Shown piece after piece: positions 12,901 to 27,900 of a stretch of DNA of 64,000 nucleotides. The notes beneath the pieces were generated by a model. That model was not told the origin of the DNA. It searched no databases and saw nothing but the letters and a program-made list of their open reading frames with translations. The DNA is from Bufo bufo (taxonomy: Eukaryota > Chordata > Amphibia > Anura > Bufonidae). The first letter of the stretch is position 1; the number at the start of each line of letters is the position of its first letter. A program made the position numbers and the translations under genes. Location of the stretch: the NCBI RefSeq assembly GCF_905171765.1, contig NC_053397.1, forward strand, positions 2,808,946 through 2,872,945, given 5' to 3'.

Positions 12901-15900
12901 CTGAAATGGCTGATAACAGGGAGCAATAGACTGTATTCTCCTGTCCTACAGTCATCCTCTCCCCTGAAATGGCTGATAACAGGGAGCAATAGACTGTATT
13001 CTCCTGTCCTACAGTCATCCTCTCCCCTGAAATGGCTGATAACAGGGGGCAATAGACTGTATTCTCCTGTCCTACAGTCATCCTCTCCTCTGAAATGGCT
13101 GATAACAGGGGGCAATAGATTGTATTCTCCTGTCCTACAGTCATCCTCTCCCCTGAAATGGCTGATAACAGGGGGAAATAGACTGTATTCTCCTGTCCTA
13201 CAGTCATCCTCCCCCTGAAATGGCTGATAACAGGGGGCAATAGACTGTATTCTCCTGTCCTACAGTCATCCTCTCCCCTGAAATGGCTGATAACAGGGAG
13301 CAATAGACTGTATTATCCTGTCCTACAGTCATCCTCCCCCCTGAAATGGCTGATAACAGGGGGCAATAGATTGTATTCTCCTGTCCTACAGTCATCCTCT
13401 CCCCTGAAATGGCTGATAACAGGGGGCAATAGACTGTATTCTCCTGTCCTACAGTCATCCTCTCCCCCTGAAATGGCTGATAACAGGGAGCAATAGACTG
13501 TATTCTCCTGTCCTACAGTCATCCTCTCCCCTGACACGGCTGATAACAGGGGGCAATAGACTGTATTCTCCTGTCCTACAGTCATCCTCTCCCCCTGAAA
13601 TGGCTGATAACAGGGGGTAATAGACTGTATTCTCCTGTCCTACAGTCATCCTCTCCCCTGACACGGCTGATAACAGGGGGCAATAGACTGTATTCTCCTG
13701 TCCTACAGTCATCCTCTCCCCCTGAAATGGCTGATAACAGGGGGCAATAGATTGTATTCTCCTGTCCTACAGTCATCCTCTCCCGTGAAATGGCTGATAA
13801 CAGGGGGCAATAGACTGTATTCTCCTGTCCTACAGTCATCCTCTCCCCTGAAATGGCTGATAACGGGGCAATAGACTGTATTCTCCTGTCCTACAGTCAT
13901 CCTCTCCCCTGAAATGGCTGATAACAGGAGGCAATAGACTGTATTCTCCTGTCCTACAGTCATCCTCTCCCCTGAAATGGCTGATAACAGGGAGCAATAG
14001 ACTGTATTCTCCTGTCCTACAGTCATCCTCTCCTCTGAAATGGCTGATAACAGGGAGCAATAGACTGTATTCTCCTGTCCTACAGTCATCCTCTCCCCTG
14101 AAATGGCTGATAACAGGGGCAATAGACTGTATTCTCCTGTCCTACAGTCATCCTCTCCCCTGAAATGGCTGATAACAGGGGGCAATAGATTGTATTCTCC
14201 TGTCCTACAGTCATCCTCTCCCCTGAAATGGCTGATAACAGGGGGCAATAGACTGTATTCTCCTGTCCTACAGTCATCCTCTCCCCTGAAATGGCTGATA
14301 ACAGGGGGCAATAGACTGTATTCTCCTGTCCTACAGTCATCCTCTCCCCTGAAATGGCTGATAACAGGGGGCAATAGACTGTATTCTCCTGTCCTACAGT
14401 CATCCTGTCCCCTGAAATGGCTGATAACAGGGGGCAATAGACTGTATTCTCCTGTCCTACAGTCATCCTCTCCCCTGAAATGGCTGATAACAGGCGGCAA
14501 TAGACTGTATTCTCCTGTCCTACAGTCATCCTCTCCCCTGAAATGGCTGATAACAGGGGGCAATAGACTGTATTCTCCTGTCCTACAGTCATCCTCTCCC
14601 CTGAAATGGCTGATAACATAGAGCAATAGACTGTATTCTCCTGTCCTACAGTCATCCTCTCCCCTGAAATGGCTGATAACAGGAGGCAATAGACTGTATT
14701 CTCCGGTCCTACAGTCATCCTCTCCCTGAAATGGCTGATAACAGGAGCAATAGACTGTATTCTCCGGTCCTACAGTCATCCTCTCCACTGAAATGGCTGA
14801 TAACAGGGGGCAATAGACTGTATTCTCCTGTCCTACAGTCATCCTCTCCCCTGAAATGGCTGATAACAGGGTGCAATAGACTGTATTCTCCTGTCCTACA
14901 GTCATCCTCCCCCCTGAAACGGCTGATAACAGGGGGCAATAGACTGTATTCTCCTGTCCTACAGTCATCCTCTCCCCTGAAACGGCTGATAACAGGGAGC
15001 AATAGACTGTATTCTCCTGTCCTACAGTCATCCTCTCCCCTGAAACGGCTGATAACAGGGAGCAATAGACTGTATTCTCCTGTCCTACAGTCATCCTCTC
15101 CCCTGAAATGGCTGATAACAGGGGGCAATAGACTGTATTCTCCTGTCCTACAGTCATCCTCTCCCCTGAAATGGCTGATAACAGGGGGCAATAGATTGTA
15201 TTCTCCTGTCCTACAGTCATCCTCTCCCGTGAAATGGCTGATAACAGGGGGCAATAGACTGTATTCTCCTGTCCTACAGTCATCCTCTCCCCTGAAATGG
15301 CTGATAACGGGGCAATAGACTGTATTCTCCTGTCCTACAGTCATCCTCTCCCCTGAAATGGCTGAGAACAGGGGGTAATAGACTGTATTCTCCTGTCCTA
15401 CAGTCATCCTCTGCCCTGAAATGGCTGATAACAGGGGGGCAATAGACTGTATTCTCCTGTCCTACAGTCATCCTCTCCCCTGAAATGGCTGATAACAGGA
15501 GGCAATAGACTGTATTCTCCTGTCCTACAGTCATCCTCTCCCCTGAAATGGCTGATAACAGGGAGCAATAGACTGTATTCTCCTGTCCTACAGTCATCCT
15601 CTCCTCTGAAATGGCTGATAACAGGGAGCAATAGACTGTATTCTCCTGTCCTACAGTCATCCTCTCCCCTGAAATGGCTGATAACAGGGGCAATAGACTG
15701 TATTCTCCTGTCCTACAGTCATCCTCTCCCCTGAAATGGCTGATAACAGGGGGCAATAGATTGTATTCTCCTGTCCTACAGTCATCCTCTCCCCTGAAAT
15801 AACTGATAACAGGGGCAATAGACTGTATTCTCCTGTCCTACAGTCATCCTCTCCCCTGAAATGGCTGATAACAGGGAGCAATAGACTGTATTCTCCTGTC

Positions 15901-18900
15901 CTACAGTCATTTTCTCCCCTGAAATGGCTGATAACAGGAGGCAATAGACTGTATTCTCCTGTCCTACAGTCATCCTCCCCCCTGAAATGGTTGATAACAG
16001 GGGGCAATAGACTGTATTCTCCTGTCCTACAGTCATACTCTCCCCTGAAATGGCTGATAACAGGGGGCAATAGATTGTATTCTCCTGTCCTACAGTCATC
16101 CCCTCCCCTGAAATGGCTGATAACAGGGGGCAATAGACTGTATTCTCCTGTCCTACAGTCCCCCGCTCCCCTGAAATGGCTGATAACAGGGAGCAATAGA
16201 CTGTATTCTCCTGTCCTACAGTCATCCTCTCCCCTGAAATGGCTGATAACAGGGGCAATAGACTGTATTCTCCTGTCCTACAGTCATCCTCTCCCCTGAA
16301 ATGGCTGATAACAGGGAGCAATAGACTGTATTCTCCTGTCCTACAGTCATCCTCTCCCTTGAAATGGCTGATAACAGGGGGCAATAGACTGTATTCTCCT
16401 GTCCTACAGTCATCCTCTCCTCTGAAATGGCTGATAACAGGGGGCAATAGACTGTATTCTCCTGTCCTACAGTCATCCTCTCCCCTGAAATGGCTGATAA
16501 CAGGGGGCAATAGACTGTATTCTCCGGTCATACAGTCATCCTCTCCCCTGAAATGGCTGATAACAGGGGGCAATAGACTGTATTCTCCTGTCCTACAGTC
16601 ATCCTCTCCCCTGAAATGGCTGATAACATGGGGCAATAGACTGTATTCTCCTGTCCTACAGTCATCCTCTCCCCGGCCTGAAATGGCTGATAACAGGGGG
16701 CAGTAGATTGTATTCTCCTGTCCTACAGTCATCCTCTCCTCTGAAATGGCTGATAACAGGGGGCAATAGACTGTATTCTCCTGTCCTACAGTCAACCTCT
16801 CCCCTGAAATGGCTGATAACAGGGGGCAATAGACTGTATTCTCCTGTCCTACAGTCATCCTCTCCCCTGAAATGGCTGATAACAGGGAGCAATAGACTGT
16901 ATTCTCCTGTCCTACAGTCATCCTCTCCTCTGAAATGGCTGATAACAGGGGGCAATAGACTGTATTCTCCTGTCCTACAGTCATCCTCTCCCCGGCCTGA
17001 AATGGCTGATAACAGGGGGCAATAGACTGTATTCTCCTGTCCTACAGTCATCCTCTCCCCTGAAATGGCTGATAACAGGGAGCAATAGACTGTATTCTCC
17101 TGTCCTACAGTCATCCTCTCCCCTGAAATGGCTGATAACAGGGAGCAATAGACTGTATTCTCCTGTCCTACAGTCATCCTCTCCCCTGAAATGACTGATA
17201 ACAGGGAGCAATAGACTGTATTCTCCTGTCCTACAGTCATCCTCTCCCCTGAAATGGCTGATAACAGGGAGCAATAGACTGTATTCTCCTGTCCTACAGT
17301 CATCCTCTCCCCTGAAATGGCTGATAACAGGGGGCAATAGACTGTATTCTCCTGTCCTACAGTCATCCTCTCCCCTGAAATGTCTGATAACAGGGAGCAA
17401 TAGACTGTATTCTCCTGTCCTACAGTCATCCTCTCTCCTGAAATGGCTGATAACAGGGAGCAATAGACTGTATTCTCCTGTCCTACAGTCATCCTCTCCC
17501 CTGAAATGGCTGATAACAGGGGGCAATAGACTGTATTCTCCTGTCCTACAGTCATACTCTCCCCTGAAATGACTGATAACAGGGAGCAATATACTGTATT
17601 CTCCTGTCCTACAGTCATCCTCTCCCCTGAAATGGCTGATAACAGGGGGCAATAGACTGTATTCTCCTGTTCTACAGTCATCCTCTCCCCTGAAATGGCT
17701 GATAACAGGGGGCAATAGATTGTATTCTCCTGTCCTACAGTCATCCTCTCCCCTGAAATAACTGATAACAGGGGGCAATAGATTGTATTCTCCTGTCCTA
17801 CAGTCATCCTCCCCCTGAAATGGCTGATAACAGGGGGCAATAGACTGTATTCTCCTGTCCTACAGTCATCCTCTCCCCTGAAATGGCTGATAACAGGGGG
17901 CAATAGACTGTATTCTCCTGTCCTACAGTCATCCTCCCCCCTGAAATGGCTGATAACAGGGGGCAATAGACTGTATTCTCCTGTCCTACAGTCATCCTCT
18001 CCCCTGAAATGGCTGATAACAGGGAGCAATAGACTGTATTCTCCTGTCCTACAGTCATCCTCTCCCCTGAAATGGCTGATAACAGGGGGCAATAGATTGT
18101 ATTCTCCTGTCCTACAGTCATCCTCTCCTCTGAAATGGCTGATAACAGGGGGCAATAGACTGTATTCTCCTGTCCTACAGTCATCCTCTCCCCTGAAATG
18201 GCTGATAACAGGGAGCAATAGACTGTATTCTCCTGTCCTACAGTCATCCTCTCCCCTGAAATAACTGATAACAGGGGGCAATAGATTGTATTCTCCTGTC
18301 CTACAGTCATCCTCTCCCCGGCCTGAAATGGCTGATAACAGGAGGTAATAGACTGTATTCTCCTGTCCTACAGTCATCCTCTCCCCTGAAATGGCTGATA
18401 ACAGGGAGCAATAGACTGTATTCTCCTGTCCTACAGTCATTTTCTCCCCTGAAATGGCTGATAACAGGAGGCAATAGATTGTATTCTCCTGTCCTACAGT
18501 CATCCTCCCCCCTGAAATGGTTGATAACAGGGGGCAATAGACTGTATTCTCCTGTCCTACAGTCATACTCTCCCCTGAAATGGCTGATAACAGGGGGCAA
18601 TAGATTGTATTCTCCTGTCCTACAGTCATCCCCTCCCCTGAAATGGCTGATAACAGGGGGCAATAGACTGTATTCTCCTGTCCTACAGTCCCCCGCTCCC
18701 CTGAAATGGCTGATAACAGGGAGCAATAGACTGTATTCTCCTGTCCTACAGTCATCCTCTCCCCTGAAATGGCTGATAACAGGGAGCAATAGACTGTATT
18801 CTCCTGTCCTACAGTCATCCTCTCCCTTGAAATGGCTGATAACAGGGGGCAATAGACTGTATTCTCCTGTCCTACAGTCATCCTCTCCCCTGAAATGGCT

Positions 18901-21900
18901 GATAACAGGGACAATAGATTGTATTCTCCTGTCCTACAGTCATCCTCTCCCCGGCCTAGAATGGATGATAACAGGGGGCAATAGACTGTATTCTCCTGTC
19001 CTACAGTCATCCTCTCCTCTGAAATGGCTGATAACAGGGGGCAATAGACTGTATTCTCCTGTCCTACAGTCATCCTCTCCCCTGACATGGCTGATAACAG
19101 GGGGCAATAGACTGTATTCTCCTGTCCTACAGTCATCCTCTCCCCTGAAATGGCTGATAACAGGGGGCAATAGACTGTATTCTCCTGTCCTACAGTCATC
19201 CTCTCTCCTGAAATGGCTGATAACAGGGGGCAATAGACTGTATTCTCCTGTCCTACAGTCATCCTCTCCTCTGAAATGGCTGATAACAGGGGGCAATAGA
19301 CTGTATTCTCCTGTCCTACAGTCATCCTCTCCCCGGCCTGAAATGGCTGATAACAGGGGGCAATAGATTGTATTCTCCTGTCATACAGTCATCCTCTCCC
19401 CTGAAATGGCTGATAACAGGGAGCAATAGACTGTATTCTCCTGTCCTACAGTCATCCTCTCCCCTGAAATGGCTGATAACAGGGAGCAATAGACTGTATT
19501 CTCCTGTCCTACAGTCATCCTCTCCCCTGAAATGGCTGATAACAGGGGGCAATAGACTGTATTCTCCTGTCCTACAGTCATCCTCTCCCCTGAAATGGCT
19601 GATAACAGGGGGCAATAGACTGTATTCTCCTGTCCTACAGTCATCCTCTCTCCTGAAATGGCTGATAACAGGGGGCAATAGACTGTATTCTCCTGTCCTA
19701 CAGTCATCCTCTCCCCTGAAATGGCTGATAACAGGGGGCAATAGACTGTATTCTCCTGTCCTACAGTCATCCTCTCCCCTGAAATGGCTGATAACAGGGG
19801 GCAATAGACTGTATTCTCCTGTCCTACAGTCATCCTCTCCCCCCCCTGAAATGGCTGATAACAGGGAGCAATAGACTGTATTCTCCTGTCCTACAGTCAT
19901 CCTCTCCTCTGAAATGGCTGATAACAGGGGGCAATAGACTGTATTCTCCTGTCCTACAGTCATCCTCTCCCCTGAAATGACTGATAACAGGGGGCAATAG
20001 ACTGTATTCTCCTGTCCTACAGTCATCCTCTCCCCTGAAATGGCTGATAACAGGGGGCAATAGACTGTATTCTCCTGTCCTACAGTCATCCTCTCCCCTG
20101 AAATGACTGATAACAGGGGGCAATAGACTGTATTCTCCTGTCCTACAGTCATCCTCTCCTCTGAAATGGCTGATAACAGGTAGCAATAGACTGTATTCTC
20201 CTGTCCTACAGTCATCCTCTCCCCTGAAATGGCTGATAACAGGGGGCAATAGATTGTATTCTCCTGTCCTACAGTCATCCTCTCCCCTGAAATGGCTGAT
20301 AACAGGGGGCAATAGACTGTATTCTCCTGTCCTACAGTCATCCTCTCCCCCCCCTGAAATGGCTGATAACAGGGAGCAATAGACTGTATTCTCCTGTCCT
20401 ACAGTCATCCTCTCCTCTGAAATGGCTGATAACAGGGGGCAATAGACTGTATTCTCCTGTCCTACAGTCATCCTCTCCCCTGAAATGGCTGATAACAGGG
20501 GGCAATAGATTGTATTCTCCTGTCCTACAGTCATCCTCTCCCCTGAAATGGCTGATAACAGGGGGCAATAGACTGTATTCTCCTGTCCTACAGTCATCCT
20601 CTCCCCCCCCTGAAATGGCTGATAACAGGGGGCAATAGACTGTATTCTCCTGTCCTACAGTCATCCTCTCCTCTGAAATGGCTGATAACAGGGGGCAATA
20701 GACTGTATTCTCCTGTCCTACAGTCATCCTCTCCCCTGAAATGACTGATAACAGGGGGCAATAGACTGTATTCTCCTGTCCTACAGTCATCCTCTCCCCT
20801 GAAATGGCTGATAACAGGGGGCAATAGACTGTATTCTCCTGTCCTACAGTCATCCTCTCCCCTGAAATGACTGATAACAGGGGGCAATAGACTGTATTCT
20901 CCTGTCCTACAGTCATCCTCTCCTCTGAAATGGCTGATAACAGGTAGCAATAGACTGTATTCTCCTGTCCTACAGTCATCCTCTCCCCTGAAATGGCTGA
21001 TAACAGGGGGCAATAGATTGTATTCTCCTGTCCTACAGTCATCCTCTCCCCTGAAATGGCTGATAACAGGGGGCAATAGACTGTATTCTCCTGTCCTACA
21101 GTCATCCTGTCCCCTGAAATGGCTGATAACAGGGGGCAATAGACTGTATTCTCCTGTCCTACAGTCATCCTCTCCCCTGAAATGGCTGATAACAGGCGGC
21201 AATAGACTGTATTCTCCTGTCCTACAGTCATCCTCTCCCCTGAAATGGCTGATAACATAGAGCAATAGACTGTATTCTCCTGTCCTACAGTCATCCTCTC
21301 CCCTGAAATGGCTGATAACAGGAGGCAATAGACTGTATTCTCCGGTCCTACAGTCATCCTCTCCCTGAAATGGCTGATAACAGGAGCAATAGACTGTATT
21401 CTCCGGTCCTACAGTCATCCTCTCCACTGAAATGGCTGATAACAGGGGGCAATAGACTGTATTCTCCTGTCCTACAGTCATCCTCTCCCCTGAAATGGCT
21501 GATAACAGGGTGCAATAGACTGTATTCTCCTGTCCTACAGTCATCCTCCCCCCTGAAACGGCTGATAACAGGGGGCAATAGACTGTATTCTCCTGTCCTA
21601 CAGTCATCCTCTCCCCTGAAACGGCTGATAACAGGGAGCAATAGACTGTATTCTCCTGTCCTACAGTCATCCTCTCCCCTGAAATGGCTGATAACAGGGA
21701 GCAATAGACTGTATTCTCCTGTCCTACAGTCATCCTCTCCCCTGAAATGGCTGATAACAGGGGGCAATAGACTGTATTCTCCTGTCCTACAGTCATCCTC
21801 TCCCCTGAAATGGCTGATAACAGGGGGCAATAGATTGTATTCTCCTGTCCTACAGTCATCCTCTCCCGTGAAATGGCTGATAACAGGGGGCAATAGACTG

Positions 21901-24900
21901 TATTCTCCTGTCCTACAGTCATCCTCTCCCCTGAAATGGCTGATAACGGGGCAATAGACTGTATTCTCCTGTCCTACAGTCATCCTCTCCCCTGAAATGG
22001 CTGAGAACAGGGGGTAATAGACTGTATTCTCCTGTCCTACAGTCATCCTCTGCCCTGAAATGGCTGATAACAGGGGGGCAATAGACTGTATTCTCCTGTC
22101 CTACAGTCATCCTCTCCCCTGAAATGGCTGATAACAGGAGGCAATAGACTGTATTCTCCTGTCCTACAGTCATCCTCTCCCCTGAAATGGCTGATAACAG
22201 GGAGCAATAGACTGTATTCTCCTGTCCTACAGTCATCCTCTCCTCTGAAATGGCTGATAACAGGGAGCAATAGACTGTATTCTCCTGTCCTACAGTCATC
22301 CTCTCCCCTGAAATGGCTGATAACAGGGGCAATAGACTGTATTCTCCTGTCCTACAGTCATCCTCTCCCCTGAAATGGCTGATAACAGGGGGCAATAGAT
22401 TGTATTCTCCTGTCCTACAGTCATCCTCTCCCCTGAAATAACTGATAACAGGGGGCAATAGACTGTATTCTCCTGTCCTACAGTCATCCTCTCCCCTGAA
22501 ATGGCTGATAACAGGGAGCAATAGACTGTATTCTCCTGTCCTACAGTCATTTTCTCCCCTGAAATGGCTGATAACAGGAGGCAATAGACTGTATTCTCCT
22601 GTCCTACAGTCATCCTCCCCCCTGAAATGGTTGATAACAGGGGGCAATAGACTGTATTCTCCTGTCCTACAGTCATACTCTCCCCTGAAATGGCTGATAA
22701 CAGGGGGCAATAGATTGTATTCTCCTGTCCTACAGTCATCCCCTCCCCTGAAATGGCTGATAACAGGGGGCAATAGACTGTATTCTCCTGTCCTACAGTC
22801 ATCCTCTCCCCTGAAATGGCTGATAACAGGGGCAATAGACTGTATTCTCCTGTCCTACAGTCATCCTCTCCCCTGAAATGGCTGATAACAGGGAGCAATA
22901 GACTGTATTCTCCTGTCCTACAGTCATCCTCTCCCTTGAAATGGCTGATAACAGGGGGCAATAGACTGTATTCTCCTGTCCTACAGTCATCCTCTCCTCT
23001 GAAATGGCTGATAACAGGGGGCAATAGACTGTATTCTCCTGTCCTACAGTCATCCTCTCCCCTGAAATGGCTGATAACAGGGGGCAATAGACTGTATTCT
23101 CCTGTCCTACAGTCATCCTCTCCCCTGAAATGGCTGATAACAGGGGGCAATAGACTGTATTCTCCGGTCATACAGTCATCCTCTCCCCTGAAATGGCTGA
23201 TAACAGGGGGCAATAGACTGTATTCTCCTGTCCTACAGTCATCCTCTCCCCTGAAATGGCTGATAACATGGGGCAATAGACTGTATTCTCCTGTCCTACA
23301 GTCATCCTCTCCCCGGCCTGAAATGGCTGATAACAGGGGGCAGTAGATTGTATTCTCCTGTCCTACAGTCATCCTCTCCTCTGAAATGGCTGATAACAGG
23401 GGGCAATAGACTGTATTCTCCTGTCCTACAGTCAACCTCTCCCCTGAAATGGCTGATAACAGGGGGCAATAGACTGTATTCTCCTGTCCTACAGTCATCC
23501 TCTCCCCTGAAATGGCTGATAACAGGGGACAATAGATTGTATTCTCCTGTCCTACAGTCATCCTCTCCCCTGAAATGGCTGATAACAGGGGGCAATAGAC
23601 TGTATTCTCCTGTCCTACAGTCATCCTCTCCCCTGAAATGGCTGATAACAGGGGGCAATAGACTGTATTCTCCTGTCCTACAGTCATCCTCTCCCCTGAA
23701 ATGGCTGATAACAGGGAGCAATAGACTGTATTCTCCTGTCCTACAGTCATCCTCTCCTCTGAAATGGCTGATAACAGGGGGCAATAGACTGTATTCTCCT
23801 GTCCTACAGTCATCCTCTCCCCGGCCTGAAATGGCTGATAACAGGGGGCAATAGACTGTATTCTCCTGTCCTACAGTCATCCTCTCCCCTGAAATGGCTG
23901 ATAACAGGGAGCAATAGACTGTATTCTCCTGTCCTACAGTCATCCTCTCCCCTGAAATGGCTGATAACAGGGAGCAATAGACTGTATTCTCCTGTCCTAC
24001 AGTCATCCTCTCCCCTGAAATGACTGATAACAGGGAGCAATAGACTGTATTCTCCTGTCCTACAGTCATCCTCTCCCCTGAAATGGCTGATAACAGGGAG
24101 CAATAGACTGTATTCTCCTGTCCTACAGTCATCCTCTCCCCTGAAATGGCTGATAACAGGGGGCAATAGACTGTATTCTCCTGTCCTACAGTCATCCTCT
24201 CCCCTGAAATGTCTGATAACAGGGAGCAATAGACTGTATTCTCCTGTCCTACAGTCATCCTCTCTCCTGAAATGGCTGATAACAGGGAGCAATAGACTGT
24301 ATTCTCCTGTCCTACAGTCATCCTCTCCCCTGAAATGGCTGATAACAGGGGGCAATAGACTGTATTCTCCTGTCCTACAGTCATACTCTCCCCTGAAATG
24401 ACTGATAACAGGGAGCAATATACTGTATTCTCCTGTCCTACAGTCATCCTCTCCCCTGAAATGGCTGATAACAGGGGGCAATAGACTGTATTCTCCTGTT
24501 CTACAGTCATCCTCTCCCCTGAAATGGCTGATAACAGGGGGCAATAGATTGTATTCTCCTGTCCTACAGTCATCCTCTCCCCTGAAATAACTGATAACAG
24601 GGGGCAATAGATTGTATTCTCCTGTCCTACAGTCATCCTCCCCCTGAAATGGCTGATAACAGGGGGCAATAGACTGTATTCTCCTGTCCTACAGTCATCC
24701 TCTCCCCTGAAATGGCTGATAACAGGGGGCAATAGACTGTATTCTCCTGTCCTACAGTCATCCTCCCCCCTGAAATGGCTGATAACAGGGGGCAATAGAC
24801 TGTATTCTCCTGTCCTACAGTCATCCTCTCCCCTGAAATGGCTGATAACAGGGAGCAATAGACTGTATTCTCCTGTCCTACAGTCATCCTCTCCCCTGAA

Positions 24901-27900
24901 ATGGCTGATAACAGGGGGCAATAGATTGTATTCTCCTGTCCTACAGTCATCCTCTCCTCTGAAATGGCTGATAACAGGGGGCAATAGACTGTATTCTCCT
25001 GTCCTACAGTCATCCTCTCCCCTGAAATGGCTGATAACAGGGAGCAATAGACTGTATTCTCCTGTCCTACAGTCATCCTCTCCCCTGAAATAACTGATAA
25101 CAGGGGGCAATAGATTGTATTCTCCTGTCCTACAGTCATCCTCTCCCCGGCCTGAAATGGCTGATAACAGGAGGTAATAGACTGTATTCTCCTGTCCTAC
25201 AGTCATCCTCTCCCCTGAAATGGCTGATAACAGGGAGCAATAGACTGTATTCTCCTGTCCTACAGTCATTTTCTCCCCTGAAATGGCTGATAACAGGAGG
25301 CAATAGATTGTATTCTCCTGTCCTACAGTCATCCTCCCCCCTGAAATGGTTGATAACAGGGGGCAATAGACTGTATTCTCCTGTCCTACAGTCATACTCT
25401 CCCCTGAAATGGCTGATAACAGGGGGCAATAGATTGTATTCTCCTGTCCTACAGTCATCCCCTCCCCTGAAATGGCTGATAACAGGGGGCAATAGACTGT
25501 ATTCTCCTGTCCTACAGTCCCCCGCTCCCCTGAAATGGCTGATAACAGGGAGCAATAGACTGTATTCTCCTGTCCTACAGTCATCCTCTCCCCTGAAATG
25601 GCTGATAACAGGGAGCAATAGACTGTATTCTCCTGTCCTACAGTCATCCTCTCCCCTGAAATGGCTGATAACAGGGGGCAATAGACTGTATTCTCCTGTC
25701 CTACAGTCATCCTCTCCCCTGAAATGGCTGATAACAGGGACAATAGATTGTATTCTCCTGTCCTACAGTCATCCTCTCCCCGGCCTAGAATGGATGATAA
25801 CAGGGGGCAATAGACTGTATTCTCCTGTCCTACAGTCATCCTCTCCTCTGAAATGGCTGATAACAGGGGGCAATAGACTGTATTCTCCTGTCCTACAGTC
25901 ATCCTCTCCCCTGACATGGCTGATAACAGGGGGCAATAGACTGTATTCTCCTGTCCTACAGTCATCCTCTCCCCTGAAATGGCTGATAACAGGGGGCAAT
26001 AGACTGTATTCTCCTGTCCTACAGTCATCCTCTCTCCTGAAATGGCTGATAACAGGGGGCAATAGACTGTATTCTCCTGTCCTACAGTCATCCTCTCCTC
26101 TGAAATGGCTGATAACAGGGGGCAATAGACTGTATTCTCCTGTCCTACAGTCATCCTCTCCCCGGCCTGAAATGGCTGATAACAGGGGGCAATAGATTGT
26201 ATTCTCCTGTCATACAGTCATCCTCTCCCCTGAAATGGCTGATAACAGGGAGCAATAGACTGTATTCTCCTGTCCTACAGTCATCCTCTCCCCTGAAATG
26301 GCTGATAACAGGGAGCAATAGACTGTATTCTCCTGTCCTACAGTCATCCTCTCCCCTGAAATGGCTGATAACAGGGGGCAATAGACTGTATTCTCCTGTC
26401 CTACAGTCATCCTCTCCCCTGAAATGGCTGATAACAGGGGGCAATAGACTGTATTCTCCTGTCCTACAGTCATCCTCTCTCCTGAAATGGCTGATAACAG
26501 GGGGCAATAGACTGTATTCTCCTGTCCTACAGTCATCCTCTCCCCTGAAATGGCTGATAACAGGGGGCAATAGACTGTATTCTCCTGTCCTACAGTCATC
26601 CTCTCCCCTGAAATGGCTGATAACAGGGGGCAATAGACTGTATTCTCCTGTCCTACAGTCATCCTCTCCCCTGAAATGGCTGATAACAGGGAGCAATAGA
26701 CTGTATTCTCCTGTCCTACAGTCATCCTCTCCTCTGAAATGGCTGATAACAGGGGGCAATAGACTGTATTCTCCTGTCCTACAGTCATCCTCTCCCCTGA
26801 AATGACTGATAACAGGGGGCAATAGACTGTATTCTCCTGTCCTACAGTCATCCTCTCCCCTGAAATGGCTGATAACAGGGGGCAATAGACTGTATTCTCC
26901 TGTCCTACAGTCATCCTCTCCCCTGAAATGACTGATAACAGGGGGCAATAGACTGTATTCTCCTGTCCTACAGTCATCCTCTCCTCTGAAATGGCTGATA
27001 ACAGGTAGCAATAGACTGTATTCTCCTGTCCTACAGTCATCCTCTCCCCTGAAATGGCTGATAACAGGGGGCAATAGATTGTATTCTCCTGTCCTACAGT
27101 CATCCTCTCCCCTGAAATGGCTGATATCAGCGGGCAATAGACTGTATTCTCCTGTCCTACAGTCATCCTCTCCCCTGAAATGGCTGATAACAGAGGGCAA
27201 TAGACTGTATTCTCCTGTCCTACAGTCATCCTCTCCCCCCTGAAATGGCTGATAACAGGGGCAGTAGATTGTATTCTCCTGTCCTACAGTTATCCTCTCC
27301 TCTGAAATGGCTGATAACAGGGGGCAATAGACTGTATTCTCCTGTCCTACAGTCATCCTCTCTCCTGAAATGGCTGATAACAGGGGGCAATAGACTGTAT
27401 TCTCCTGTCCTACAGTCATCCTCTCCCCGGCCTGAAATGGCTGATAACAGGGGGCAATAGATTGTATTCTCCTGTCATACAGTCATCCTCTCCCCTGAAA
27501 TGGCTGATAACAGGGAGCAATAGACTGTATTCTCCTGTCCTACAGTCATCCTCTCCCCTGAAATGGCTGATAACAGGGAGCAATAGACTGTATTCTCCTG
27601 TCCTACAGTCATCCTCTCCCCTGAAATGACTGATAACAGGGGGCAATAGACTGTATTCTCCTGTCCTACAGTCATCCTCTCCCCTGAAATGGCTGATAAC
27701 AGGGGGCAATAGACTGTATTCTCCTGTCCTACAGTCATCCTCTCTCCTGAAATGGCTGATAACAGGGGGCAATAGACTGTATTCTCCTGTCCTACAGTCA
27801 TCCTCTCCCCTGAAATGGCTGATAACAGGGGGCAATAGACTGTATTCTCCTGTCCTACAGTCATCCTCTCCCCCCCCTGAAATGGCTGATAACAGGGAGC